Assembly (NCBI GenBank): GCA_032251145.1
Contig: JAVVER010000057.1
Coordinates: 1 to 20,717, forward strand
Source: BRH-c54 sp032251145
GTDB lineage: Bacteria; Bacteroidota; Bacteroidia; Flavobacteriales_E; Vicingaceae
Direction: 5' to 3'
DNA length: 20,717 nt
Each line of letters opens with the position of its first letter. Position 1 is the first letter of the stretch. Position numbers and translations under genes: made by a program. This document shows positions 1 to 7,467 of the stretch, piece after piece. The notes under the pieces were generated by a model that did not search any database, was not told where the DNA came from, and saw only the letters and a program-made list of their open reading frames with translations.

Positions 1-38
1 AACTTATTAGCTTTTTCCGTGATTTTACTTAGACAACT

Positions 39-197
39 TTAAACAACTTCATAATGAATAGATTCCCCATGCTTTTCATTGGTAAGCCAATTTACTTCAT
101 AAACATGAAATACTTCACCTGTATTAATATTTCGTTCTTCCTTTTTTAAAGTACAAGAAATAAGCATTAAAAATAAGGCAATAATTAAGAATCTCAT
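39..197 (-). CDS. Small putative lipoprotein, 52 aa, unknown function
   Basis: An ATG at 197 opens a 52-codon frame ending in TAA at 39-41. The first 14 residues form a basic-hydrophobic signal (MRFLIIALFLMLIS) ending in a lipobox-like LISC, so Cys15 would be the lipidated residue after signal peptidase II cleavage. The mature part is only about 38 residues and hydrophilic, starting CTLKKEERN. A stretch NEKHGESIHYE faintly recalls the HG...Y pattern of MORN/YwqK repeats, but one copy is too little to assign a family. It lies downstream of, and on the same strand as, the Omp85-like gene, with its ATG one base after the stop of another short frame (199-315). It may be a true small lipoprotein or the shortened start of a longer one. 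I do not recognise it and infer no function beyond envelope location. Confidence 0.55.
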   Translation of the reverse strand: MRFLIIALFLMLISCTLKKEERNINTGEVFHVYEVNWLTNEKHGESIHYEVV

Positions 198-198
198 T

Positions 199-315
199 TT
201 ATCTAAATTTGTAATTTAAAATTAATCCCCCTTCTTGTCCGTAGGTACTGTCATAAAAACAAATATATAAAACATAATTTACAAAGGAGCTACAAAGTGA
301 AGAAATAAACCGTGT
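199..315 (-). pseudogene. Start-less frame resembling the C-terminus of an outer-membrane barrel
   Basis: Reading the minus strand, 38 codons are open between a TGA and the TAA at 199-201, with no ATG. The last residues read FYDSTYGQEGGLILNYKFR followed by stop, which has the alternating Gly/aromatic/basic look of the final strand of a Bacteroidota outer-membrane barrel. The upstream part overlaps the 3' end of the Omp85-like gene in another frame. The next ATG (197) follows the stop after one base, as expected if a real gene once ended here. It could be a remnant of a deleted barrel gene or a chance reading of AT-rich DNA. The neighbouring Omp85-like protein has its own plausible barrel end, so I do not think this is its displaced C-terminus. 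Confidence 0.25.
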
Positions 316-1703
316 TCATTCAGGTGATTTATGCTGTATTCTACTCTAAAAACAACATCGTAATAGGTAACAAAATCTAACGCCACTCCTGCACTATACA
401 GATGTGTATTATTCAACGAATTTGTTTTACTCAACTCACGGTCATATACATAACCTGTATCAAAAAACAATCCTGAATAAACAGAAAGCGGTACTTTCTT
501 AAATTTCTCAGAAAATAAAAAAGGTAGATAAGTAATTTTATTATCTACTAAAGCATACCTAAACTGTGTTTTAGCTAATCCGTAATGTTCCCCGTGAATT
601 ACATAAAACTCATAACCCCTTACTAAATTATTGTTATAACCCAATCCTCCTAACAAATAAAATGGCGGACGTTCTAACGAATATTTTCCTTTGGTATATA
701 CAGCAAAATAAGTTCTGCTACCCATTTTCCAATACTTCCGTAGAGAAAACAACCCATACAAAGCGTCTATTTCATGGTCGGAAATTCCAAAGCCATTTTT
801 AATTACATTAAATTCAGCGAAATACCCTTTTGTTGGATAACTTTTAAAGTTTCGTTTATCTCTTTTAAAAGAATATAAAAAGCTAAACAAACTGGTATTA
901 TTGTCTTTTTTCTCTAAAAATTCATCCGAAAGAGCAAAAACAGTATCGGCAATACTAAAGTAATGGTGTCTTACTTCAAAAGAATGTAGATTATATAACT
1001 TCGGACGATACTCGTAATTTATTCTGGAAACAAATTGTTCTTGCAGGTAAAGCTCATCTATTTTTATAAAATCTCTTTTGTTATCGGTAGTTCCGTACAT
1101 TACTTCATGGTTTCTGTTGTAGTTAAAACCCACCATAAAACCTTGTGTTTGTTTTTTATTAAGATAAGGAACATGATAACGAAACTCTGCTTTTTCGGTA
1201 TATCCAGCTTGAGCTTTAAACACCAAACGCTCTTTCCTTCCTCTAAAATTTTCTTTGGCAAGATAAAGTCCGTAATTTACTCTATCAAAGTTTTTGGTTT
1301 TCCACCAGGTATTAAAATTGGTTTCTTGGACTTCAAAAATTGGCAACGGCCACCAATACCAACGCTCTTCCACAGTAACATAAATAGAAATAATTTCATC
1401 AGTAAAATATACTACATCAACATTTACAAAATTAAAAAGCAAGGTGTTCATTAAATTACTTTGCGTTCTTTCAGTAATATAGTTGAGCTTATTTTTAGAG
1501 ATAGTATCGTTTATACTAAAAGGAAACTCTCTTTCAATAATATGATTTTTAGTGGTTTTATTACCGATAATTTTAACTTCTACCACTACAACAGCTGTAT
1601 CCATACTAATGCCTTCTGCACTTACTTTTGTTGGCTTAAAAACAAGCAACACAAGCAGCGACATCCATACTATTGGATAAAAATAAGTGGAGCGAAAAAG
1701 CAT
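279..1703 (-). CDS. Omp85-family (BamA/TamA-like) outer-membrane protein, single POTRA
   Basis: 474 aa. Residues 1-29 form a signal peptide with a plausible cut after VSA. Residues about 38-115 look like one POTRA domain (VEVKIIGNKTTKNHIIEREF through VTVEERW), followed by the WYWWPLPIFE linker common in Bacteroidota surface-antigen (D15) proteins. The rest is rich in alternating aromatic and charged strands, as in a 16-strand Omp85 barrel. Family members insert or export proteins or lipids at the outer membrane. With one POTRA and under 500 residues this is much smaller than true BamA, so it is probably an accessory paralogue. It ends LFLHFVAPL, so the last residue is Leu rather than the usual aromatic. 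It starts 4 nt after the CBS gene on the same strand, suggesting co-transcription. Family assignment is firm; substrate unknown. Confidence 0.88.
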   Translation of the reverse strand: MLFRSTYFYPIVWMSLLVLLVFKPTKVSAEGISMDTAVVVVEVKIIGNKTTKNHIIEREFPFSINDTISKNKLNYITERTQSNLMNTLLFNFVNVDVVYFTDEIISIYVTVEERWYWWPLPIFEVQETNFNTWWKTKNFDRVNYGLYLAKENFRGRKERLVFKAQAGYTEKAEFRYHVPYLNKKQTQGFMVGFNYNRNHEVMYGTTDNKRDFIKIDELYLQEQFVSRINYEYRPKLYNLHSFEVRHHYFSIADTVFALSDEFLEKKDNNTSLFSFLYSFKRDKRNFKSYPTKGYFAEFNVIKNGFGISDHEIDALYGLFSLRKYWKMGSRTYFAVYTKGKYSLERPPFYLLGGLGYNNNLVRGYEFYVIHGEHYGLAKTQFRYALVDNKITYLPFLFSEKFKKVPLSVYSGLFFDTGYVYDRELSKTNSLNNTHLYSAGVALDFVTYYDVVFRVEYSINHLNEHGLFLHFVAPL

Positions 1704-1707
1704 TTAA

Positions 1708-2370
1708 TTAAGGGTTTAAAAACCTCATGAATTCATCATATCTGTTTTGTAAATCTTTCTGATAATCAGTTTCGTTATATGAAGCAGTAATGGTATAATT
1801 AAACCTTTCGAAGGTGGCTAAAATTCTGGTAATTTCGTTTTTATTTATTTTTAAGGTTACTTCTAGCTTAGTAGAATCAGGATGTGAAGTAATAAATGAA
1901 GCCAATATTTTAGCATTATCAGATTCAACAATTTTCGCAATTTCTGCTAATGAATAATCATTTATATTTAGTTGAATAGTGATGATACAACCTTGGTTGG
2001 CGATAGAAACCGTTTCTGAAAAGAACTTTAAAATGCTATTAATGGTAATGATGCCTAAAAATTTATCATTAGTGCCTAGAACTGGTAATAAATCGACTTC
2101 ATTTTGAACTATTAAAGAAATAATCTCAAAAACATGTAGGTTTTCGTGAGCAAAAGGCTTTTTAAAATTAAGGTTATAAGAGCTAATTAAATCGTCAATA
2201 TTGCTTCTGTCTAACAATTGCGTTTCTTCTATCATGCCCAAATACTCGCCATTATCAACCACAGGAAGGTCGGTTACTTTAAATTCTTCCATCCAATCTA
2301 ATGCCCTACTTCCTTTATCAGAAAGTTTTAGTGGTGGTATCTCATAAGTAATTAATTGAGAAGCTATCAT
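1708..2370 (-). CDS. CBS-domain protein with C-terminal ACT-like domain
   Basis: 220 aa from the ATG at 2370. An in-frame TTG six bases upstream (2374-2376) is possible, but the ATG is the better start. Residues about 1-55 and 68-123 form a CBS pair (VTDLPVVDNGEYLGMI and VDLLPVLGTNDKFLGIIT carry the typical pattern). Residues about 130-200 have the beta-alpha-beta periodicity of an ACT-like regulatory fold. CBS pairs usually bind adenine nucleotides and ACT domains small ligands, so a cytoplasmic sensor or regulator is a reasonable inference; no catalytic domain is present. The gene is transcribed divergently from pdxJ across an 86-bp gap, and its stop is followed after 4 nt by the Omp85-like gene. 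That pairing suggests shared expression, but the ligand and target are not visible. Confidence 0.82.
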   Translation of the reverse strand: MIASQLITYEIPPLKLSDKGSRALDWMEEFKVTDLPVVDNGEYLGMIEETQLLDRSNIDDLISSYNLNFKKPFAHENLHVFEIISLIVQNEVDLLPVLGTNDKFLGIITINSILKFFSETVSIANQGCIITIQLNINDYSLAEIAKIVESDNAKILASFITSHPDSTKLEVTLKINKNEITRILATFERFNYTITASYNETDYQKDLQNRYDEFMRFLNP

Positions 2371-2404
2371 AATCAAAAAATGTTTATACTTTTGTCTTTA
2401 ATTA

Positions 2405-2435
2405 TTGCTTTGATAACTATCAAGAGGCAATTTTG
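2405..2435 (+). promoter_or_regulatory. Candidate promoter of pdxJ
   Basis: TTG at 2405-2407 is followed after 20 nt by CAATTTTG at 2428-2435, one mismatch from the Bacteroidota -7 consensus TAnnTTTG. Transcription would begin near 2441, about 16 nt before the ATG. A perfect -7 match, TACTTTTG at 2387-2394, lies further upstream but lacks a TTG at the right distance and is the alternative. Confidence 0.45.
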
Positions 2436-2456
2436 TAAAAATACTAAAATATTACA

Positions 2457-3170
2457 ATGACAAAGTTAAGTGTTAATATTAATAAAATTGCAACCATCAG
2501 AAATGCTCGTGGGGGAAATTTGCCCGATTTAGTTCAGATGGCTAAAGATTGTGAGAAATTTGGTGCTGAAGGAATTACTGTTCACCCAAGACCAGACGAA
2601 AGACATATACGATACAAAGATGTTTATGATTTAAGTCCGATTGTAAGCACCGAATTTAATATTGAAGGTTTTCCAAACACTAAATTTATTCAATTGGTAT
2701 TAGATGTTAAACCAGCTCAAGTTACTTTAGTTCCAGACCCTCCTGGAGTATTGACTTCTAACGCAGGTTGGGATACTGTGAAACAGAAAGATTTTTTAAA
2801 GGAAGTGATAAACACCTTTAAGCAACACAATATTAGAACTTCCATTTTTGTAGATACTAATTTAGAAAATATAAAAAATGCGGTAGATACCGGAACCGAT
2901 AGAATAGAATTTTATACAGGTCCGTATGCAGAAGATTTCCCAAACGACAACCAAAAAGCCATTGCTCCTTATGTTGAAGCAGCTAATTTAGCTCATTCAT
3001 TAGGGTTAGAAATAAATGCCGGACACGATTTGAATTTAGACAACCTAAGCTTTTTTAAAACTAATATTCCTTACTTAAAAGAAGTATCTATCGGACATGC
3101 TTTAATTTGTGATGCCTTATATTTTGGCATGGAAATAACTATAAAAAAATATTTAAACTGTTTAAAATAA
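2457..3170 (+). CDS. pdxJ: Pyridoxine 5'-phosphate synthase
   Basis: 237 aa, full length for the family. The enzyme condenses 3-amino-2-oxopropyl phosphate with 1-deoxy-D-xylulose 5-phosphate to give pyridoxine 5'-phosphate, the ring-closing step of DXP-dependent vitamin B6 synthesis; it is a cytoplasmic TIM barrel. Visible family residues are Asn7, Arg18 (RNARGG), His43 and Arg45 in TVHPRPDERHI, His50, Glu70, His190 in NAGHDLN, and the phosphate-binding SIGHALI near 211-217. In the first motif the family's common His10 is Lys (VNINKIAT). The ATG at 2457 gives the canonical MTKLSVNIN start. The gene is divergent from the CBS gene and followed after 5 nt by a lipoprotein gene on the same strand, so the two are probably co-transcribed. 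Assignment is secure. Confidence 0.97.
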   Translation: MTKLSVNINKIATIRNARGGNLPDLVQMAKDCEKFGAEGITVHPRPDERHIRYKDVYDLSPIVSTEFNIEGFPNTKFIQLVLDVKPAQVTLVPDPPGVLTSNAGWDTVKQKDFLKEVINTFKQHNIRTSIFVDTNLENIKNAVDTGTDRIEFYTGPYAEDFPNDNQKAIAPYVEAANLAHSLGLEINAGHDLNLDNLSFFKTNIPYLKEVSIGHALICDALYFGMEITIKKYLNCLK

Positions 3171-3175
3171 AACTT

Positions 3176-3694
3176 ATGAAAATATTCATCCCCATATCAA
3201 TATTGGTAGTTTTTGTTGCTTGCAAAACAACTAAAGAAGCGACTAACACAACTAAAACCACAGAAAACGCCAATACTTCTGCTGTACCAACTTTTAAAGA
3301 GGTTATTTTTAGCACGCTAAGTGAAGGAAATAATGGTGGCTTTTTGGGAAAACAAAATATAGTGATAACTTCTCAAGAAAAATTAGAAGAAGTTTGGAAC
3401 GAAGCTTATTCCAACTACATGAAAAAACCTGCTGTTCCTTTAGTGAGTTTTGAGAGCAAAATGGTTTTACTTGTTACTATGGGCGAGCAAAATAATGGTG
3501 GCTTTTCTATAAAGGTGGCATCAATAACAGAGCATGAAAATAACATTATAGTTATTGTAGAAGAAACTATTCCGGGTAATAGTTGCATGACCACTTCTGT
3601 AATTACCTTCCCTTACGAAATAATAGAAATGCCTACAACTATTAAAAAAGTAGTTTTTAAAAATGTAGAAAAAATTTATTCTTGTGAAGAATAA
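3176..3694 (+). CDS. PrcB-like lipoprotein
   Basis: 172 aa. The first 15 residues are hydrophobic and lead to Cys16 (VVFVAC), a slightly relaxed lipobox. A Thr/Asn/Lys-rich linker follows to about residue 38. From about 90 the sequence MVLLVTMGEQNNGGFSIKV followed by alternating beta strands and VEETIPG matches the PrcB C-terminal domain pattern, in which a GG[FY]S motif follows a strand. PrcB was named as a subunit of the dentilisin protease complex of Treponema; in Bacteroidota most members are stand-alone lipoproteins of unknown role, so a protease link here is only inference. The gene starts 5 nt after pdxJ and converges on the HhH gene with 4 nt between the stop codons. Domain call fairly sure; function unknown. 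Confidence 0.75.
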   Translation: MKIFIPISILVVFVACKTTKEATNTTKTTENANTSAVPTFKEVIFSTLSEGNNGGFLGKQNIVITSQEKLEEVWNEAYSNYMKKPAVPLVSFESKMVLLVTMGEQNNGGFSIKVASITEHENNIIVIVEETIPGNSCMTTSVITFPYEIIEMPTTIKKVVFKNVEKIYSCEE

Positions 3695-3698
3695 AATC

Positions 3699-4613
3699 CT
3701 ACTCTACCGCTAAGTAAGGACTAATTTTTTCGATAGTCGCTTTATCCAACAAATGAAGCTTGTTTAAATCTGCTACAGATTTATAATTACCATTGGCTTT
3801 TCTATATTTTTCAATAGCATTGGCTATTTTCCAGTTGATGTAAGGATGTTGTTTTAACACATCAGCCGTAGCTTTATTAATATTAATTTTTTGAATATTA
3901 TCAGAAACCACAATTTGTGGTAAAGCCATTTGATAGGTTTCTTCTGAGAGCCCCCAAACTTCTTTCAATTGTTCTTTGGCAATAAAACCGCCAAGTAAAT
4001 CTCTATACTTTACTATCCTGCTAGAATAAGTTGGTCCAATGCCTTTTATGTTGGTAAGCATAGCACTATCGGCTGTATTAATATCAATTTTTTGGGAGTA
4101 ATCTTTTTTCTCAAATGTATTTTCAACAGCTTTGTTTACTGGCTTATCGTATTGATAATTTGTTTTTTCAATGGTTGCTGGCAATAAAATATGCGGAAAA
4201 AGCAACTCGTAATGTTTATCGCTTATGCCATAAATCTTTTTTACATCTGCTTTGGTTTTCCAGTTTCCGCCTTTGGCTTTGTAGTTATTAATGGTTTTTA
4301 TTTGCCAATCTCTAAATCCTAATTGTTTCCATTCTTCATCAGAAATGGTGTTGGGGTCAAAATCAAACAAAGTAATAGCTAATGTTTGCTTATCTTTTTG
4401 TTGATAAGCTTGTTTTTGCTCGTTTTTCTGCTCATTCAACTCTTTTTCAAAAGTTAAGATAGCATTTTCATACTCCGTAAAGTCAGGTGTATTTTGTTGT
4501 TTTAGGTAATCAACAAATGGAAAAGAAAACAATATTAATAAAAGAATAATGAGTAAAACAATTACTCCTCTTTTTTCACTTTTAGTGAAAGAAAAGTAGT
4601 CTTTAATGCTCAT
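3699..4613 (-). CDS. Membrane-anchored helix-hairpin-helix (ComEA-like) protein
   Basis: 304 aa. After a short basic N-terminus (FSFTKSEKR), residues about 16-34 form one transmembrane helix; then a Gln/Lys/Glu-rich linker to about residue 75. Three helix-hairpin-helix modules follow at about 79-140, 172-235 (INTADSAMLTNIKGIGPTYSSRIVKY region, with the classic GIGP hairpin) and 239-304 (ININKATADVLKQHP). Such domains bind DNA backbone without sequence specificity; ComEA proteins hold incoming DNA during natural transformation. Members with this membrane-anchor and triple-HhH layout are common in Bacteroidota and their role in competence is not established, so I give no symbol. The ATG at 4613 directly abuts the TAA of the upstream symporter gene, suggesting translational coupling. 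The first module lacks the GIG hairpin seen in the second. Confidence 0.85.
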   Translation of the reverse strand: MSIKDYFSFTKSEKRGVIVLLIILLLILFSFPFVDYLKQQNTPDFTEYENAILTFEKELNEQKNEQKQAYQQKDKQTLAITLFDFDPNTISDEEWKQLGFRDWQIKTINNYKAKGGNWKTKADVKKIYGISDKHYELLFPHILLPATIEKTNYQYDKPVNKAVENTFEKKDYSQKIDINTADSAMLTNIKGIGPTYSSRIVKYRDLLGGFIAKEQLKEVWGLSEETYQMALPQIVVSDNIQKININKATADVLKQHPYINWKIANAIEKYRKANGNYKSVADLNKLHLLDKATIEKISPYLAVE

Positions 4614-6263
4614 TTATTTTTGTTTTACAAAAGCTTTAATCTTAACCTTATATTTATTTAATTCTTCTCTTACTTTAGAAGAAAGCAGTATTAATCCTAG
4701 AATATTTGGGAAAACCATAGCGAAAATCATAGCATCAGAGAATTTAATTACTGAACCTAAGCTTATTGAAGCTCCAATAACTACAAAAATTAAAAACAAA
4801 AATTTATAAATTAAATCAACTGTTTTTCCTTTACCGAATAAATATTTCCAAGCTTGTAACCCATAATAAGACCAAGAAAGCATAGTAGAAAAAGCGAATA
4901 AAATAACAGCTATTGTTAATACAATAGAGAAATTAGGAATTGCTGTATCAAATGCTAAAGAAGTTAAATCCACTCCATTGACAGGTTCTCCTGTTGAGTT
5001 TAAAAACACATTGTCTTTAGTTGCATCAAGATTTCCAAAATTAAATAAGCTATTCTTTAAATTCACTATAATAATAACTAAAGCAGTCATAGTACAAATG
5101 ATTACTGTATCAATAAGAGGTTCTAATAAAGCTACCACTCCTTCACTCGCAGGATATTTTGTTTTAACAGCCGAGTGAGCAATTGCAGCAGAACCTACTC
5201 CCGCTTCATTTGAAAATGCAGCTCTTTGAAAACCAACTATTAAAACCCCCATAATCCCACCTAAACCTGCTTCAGGGTTAAATGCTCCGTCATATATCAT
5301 CCCAAATGCAGTTGGAATTAAAGAATAATTCATTCCTAAAATAACCAAAGCAGCTCCAACATATATTACTGCCATAAATGGAACTATTTTTTCTGTTACT
5401 GCTCCAATTTTTTTAATTCCACCTATAATTACTACCCCAACAATAATTGCTACAATAACTCCAAAAATAAAACCTGCATAACTAGCTTCAATATTCATCA
5501 TTTGAATAAATTGAGAAGCCGCCTGATTGGCTTGAAACATATTTCCACCTCCAAAAGAACCACCTACACACATAATGGCAAAAAATATTGCTAACACTTT
5601 ACCTAATCCTCCCATTCCTTTTTCTTTCAACCCTTTTGATAAGTAATACATTGGTCCTCCATGCACCGTTCCATCCTCATCAATATCTCTATATTTAACA
5701 CCAAGTGTACACTCTGTAAACTTTGAAGCCATGCCAATAAAACCAGCAATAATCATCCAGAATGTTGCTCCAGGACCACCAATAGCTACAGCTATGGCAA
5801 CTCCAGCAATATTGCCCAAACCAACCGTTGCTGATAAAGCTGCTGTTAATGCTTGAAAAGGAGTTACCTCTCCATCTTTCTCTCCTTCTACTTTAATTGT
5901 TTCAAAAACATCTCCCCCAGGAGTTGGATCTCCTTCCGCTACATAAGCATCATGTTTATCAATATCTTCATATTTACCTCTTACAACATTTACCGCTTTT
6001 CCAAGCAACCTTATATTAGGAAACTTAAAATAAAACGTAAAATATAATGCTCCTCCTATTAAAACTAACAAAACTATTGGAACTGAATGACCTAAAATAC
6101 TAATATCATAAAAAACCACATCTGCAACAGCATCAGCAATTGGCTTAAAAAAGTTTTCTATTTTTTCATCAATACCTGTTCCTTCAGATTGATTTTGAGC
6201 AAATGATAAAATTGGCATAAGCCCGGAAAAAACAGTTAGCAGTAATGTCTTAATTTTTAGCAT
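4614..6263 (-). CDS. Sodium:alanine/glycine symporter (AGCS family)
   Basis: 549 aa. Members import alanine or glycine with sodium ions through the inner membrane. The core, from about residue 60, shows roughly ten hydrophobic segments and the family motifs SATVGLGNIAGVAIAVAIGG (near 143-163) and FQRAAFSNEAGVGSAAIAHS (near 340-360). Residues 1-22 (MLKIKTLLLTVFSGLMPILSFA, cut before QNQ) look like a cleavable signal peptide, and a polar insertion near 95-130 precedes the first conserved motif; both go beyond the minimal AGCS plan. A consensus promoter lies at 6293-6326, about 30 nt upstream of the ATG. The stop abuts the start of the HhH gene, making a two-gene unit whose functional link is unclear. 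The substrate, alanine or glycine, cannot be told from sequence. Confidence 0.93.
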   Translation of the reverse strand: MLKIKTLLLTVFSGLMPILSFAQNQSEGTGIDEKIENFFKPIADAVADVVFYDISILGHSVPIVLLVLIGGALYFTFYFKFPNIRLLGKAVNVVRGKYEDIDKHDAYVAEGDPTPGGDVFETIKVEGEKDGEVTPFQALTAALSATVGLGNIAGVAIAVAIGGPGATFWMIIAGFIGMASKFTECTLGVKYRDIDEDGTVHGGPMYYLSKGLKEKGMGGLGKVLAIFFAIMCVGGSFGGGNMFQANQAASQFIQMMNIEASYAGFIFGVIVAIIVGVVIIGGIKKIGAVTEKIVPFMAVIYVGAALVILGMNYSLIPTAFGMIYDGAFNPEAGLGGIMGVLIVGFQRAAFSNEAGVGSAAIAHSAVKTKYPASEGVVALLEPLIDTVIICTMTALVIIIVNLKNSLFNFGNLDATKDNVFLNSTGEPVNGVDLTSLAFDTAIPNFSIVLTIAVILFAFSTMLSWSYYGLQAWKYLFGKGKTVDLIYKFLFLIFVVIGASISLGSVIKFSDAMIFAMVFPNILGLILLSSKVREELNKYKVKIKAFVKQK

Positions 6264-6292
6264 AATTGAGTAATTAATTTTTTGAGTTCGTC

Positions 6293-6326
6293 CAAAAGTA
6301 GTAAAATATTAACTGAATGACAAAAA
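6293..6326 (-). promoter_or_regulatory. Consensus Bacteroidota promoter of the AGCS symporter gene
   Basis: On the minus strand TTTTTG (6321-6326) is followed after exactly 20 nt by TACTTTTG (6293-6300), matching both the -33 and the TAnnTTTG -7 elements. Transcription should start near 6286, some 20 nt before the ATG at 6263. Confidence 0.75.
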
Positions 6327-6346
6327 CACTTTTTTAAATGTTTTCA

Positions 6347-6361
6347 TTAGTTTTAAACTAA
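6347..6361. repeat. 15-bp palindrome upstream of the symporter promoter
   Basis: TTAGTTTTAAACTAA is a perfect inverted repeat of two 7-bp arms around one base. Its centre lies about 30 nt upstream of the -33 element at 6321-6326, a usual place for an activator site. Its AT-richness makes chance occurrence possible. Confidence 0.35.
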
Positions 6362-6533
6362 ACTTTCTCCATTATGAAATTGCTAAAAATTTAATTTGAC
6401 GTACTGCTCGTCTAATTTTAAAGCTAGGTTGTCGAATATTTTCACCCTTCTCATCTAAGTTAAAGTTGCCTTAATACCTAATTAACCTGCCCTCTTACTA
6501 ATTCCTTTTAATATTGCCCTAAAATTAAAGAAG

Positions 6534-7412
6534 ATGCAATTGAAGGAAAAATTTAATCATAATGATGACTTTTGGTTTAACCAACTTACTAACTCACAAA
6601 TTTATAGTAATGAAGATTTAAAACGACAATACATCTCCTTATATAAAAGAAATAAGGAGTTGGTAAACAGTTTAAATTATGCTAAAATAATTCAAAAAGG
6701 GGTTTTACCCAAAGACCGACATTTTAACAGAATATTTAATGATGCTTTTGTTTATTACCAAACTCAATCCTACATTAGTGGCGATTTTTATTGGATAGGC
6801 GATCATAAAAACCTTAAACTTTTTGCTGTAGGAGATTGTACCGGACATGGTGTTCCGGGTGCGTTACTTACCATGCTGGCTCAAAGTTTTTTAAACTATA
6901 TTGTTTTAGGGAAAAAAATAATTCATCCAACTACTATTCTTAAAGAATTCGACAAAAAATTTATAGAAACTTTTTTAGGCGATAATGATGATGTTTTTCA
7001 CAACGATTGGATAGACATAGCACTTTGTTGTTATGATGAAAGTGAAAAGAAAATATATTTTTCGGGAGCTAAAAGAAAATTACTACATGTTGGTAAAAAT
7101 AATGCTACTATATATAATGGTAACAATTATCCTATTGGAGGTTGGCAATTAGAGTTAAATAGAAATTTTAATCATCATGAGTTTGAGGTGAATAAAGGAG
7201 ATATGATTTATATTGGCTCAGATGGTTTTCAAGATCAAATTGGTGGAGAAAAAAATAAGAAATTTGGCTCAAAACAACTGCATCAGTTACTTTCATCAAT
7301 TATTAAAATGCCTTGTGAGTTACAGCTAAAACACCTTAAAACAACCTTTCACAAATGGAAGACAGCTACTGAACAATTAGATGATATTTGTATAATGGGA
7401 ATTAGAATTTAA
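6534..7412 (+). CDS. SpoIIE-type PP2C serine/threonine phosphatase
   Basis: 292 aa. Residues about 25-60 form a helical lead-in ending in LNYAKIIQKGVLP, the usual junction before a SpoIIE/RsbU phosphatase domain. The catalytic domain shows GDFYW (Asp84), GDCTGHGVPGA (Asp101), GSDGFQDQIGG (Asp230, Asp234) and the closing LDDICIMGIRI (Asp283, Asp284), so the metal-binding acidic residues appear complete and the enzyme should be active. Relatives dephosphorylate anti-sigma-factor antagonists or other signalling proteins. Many Bacteroidota members carry TPR, GAF or 7TM sensor regions in front; this one has only about 50 residues there, so its input is not visible. It stands 270 bp from the divergent symporter gene, and the glycosyltransferase gene follows after 55 nt. 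An AAAGAAG run lies just before the ATG. Confidence 0.92.
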   Translation: MQLKEKFNHNDDFWFNQLTNSQIYSNEDLKRQYISLYKRNKELVNSLNYAKIIQKGVLPKDRHFNRIFNDAFVYYQTQSYISGDFYWIGDHKNLKLFAVGDCTGHGVPGALLTMLAQSFLNYIVLGKKIIHPTTILKEFDKKFIETFLGDNDDVFHNDWIDIALCCYDESEKKIYFSGAKRKLLHVGKNNATIYNGNNYPIGGWQLELNRNFNHHEFEVNKGDMIYIGSDGFQDQIGGEKNKKFGSKQLHQLLSSIIKMPCELQLKHLKTTFHKWKTATEQLDDICIMGIRI

Positions 7413-7467
7413 TTCGCTCTTCAAATTAAGAATTAATGTAGTAAGTTTACGTTTTCAAATTGTTGAT

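Noticed and set aside
1035..1730. Two plus-strand open frames of 89-139 codons antisense to the Omp85-like gene
   Set aside because: They have low-complexity, Phe/Ile/Lys-rich translations with no domain pattern and lie wholly or mostly opposite a convincing gene; they are shadows of AT-rich coding DNA.
2371..2376. TTG at 2376 as start of the CBS-domain protein
   Set aside because: An ATG two codons downstream (2370) gives a normal start without losing any domain residue.
6509..6516. TAATATTG as -7 box for the SpoIIE phosphatase gene
   Set aside because: It has a mismatch in the TTTG core, no TTG 19-20 nt upstream, and would leave almost no leader; the true promoter was not identified.
7442..7455. 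TAAGTTTA and TACGTTTT as promoter of the glycosyltransferase gene
   Set aside because: Each lacks the final G of TAnnTTTG and no -33 TTG is found at the right distance; read-through from the phosphatase gene is as likely.
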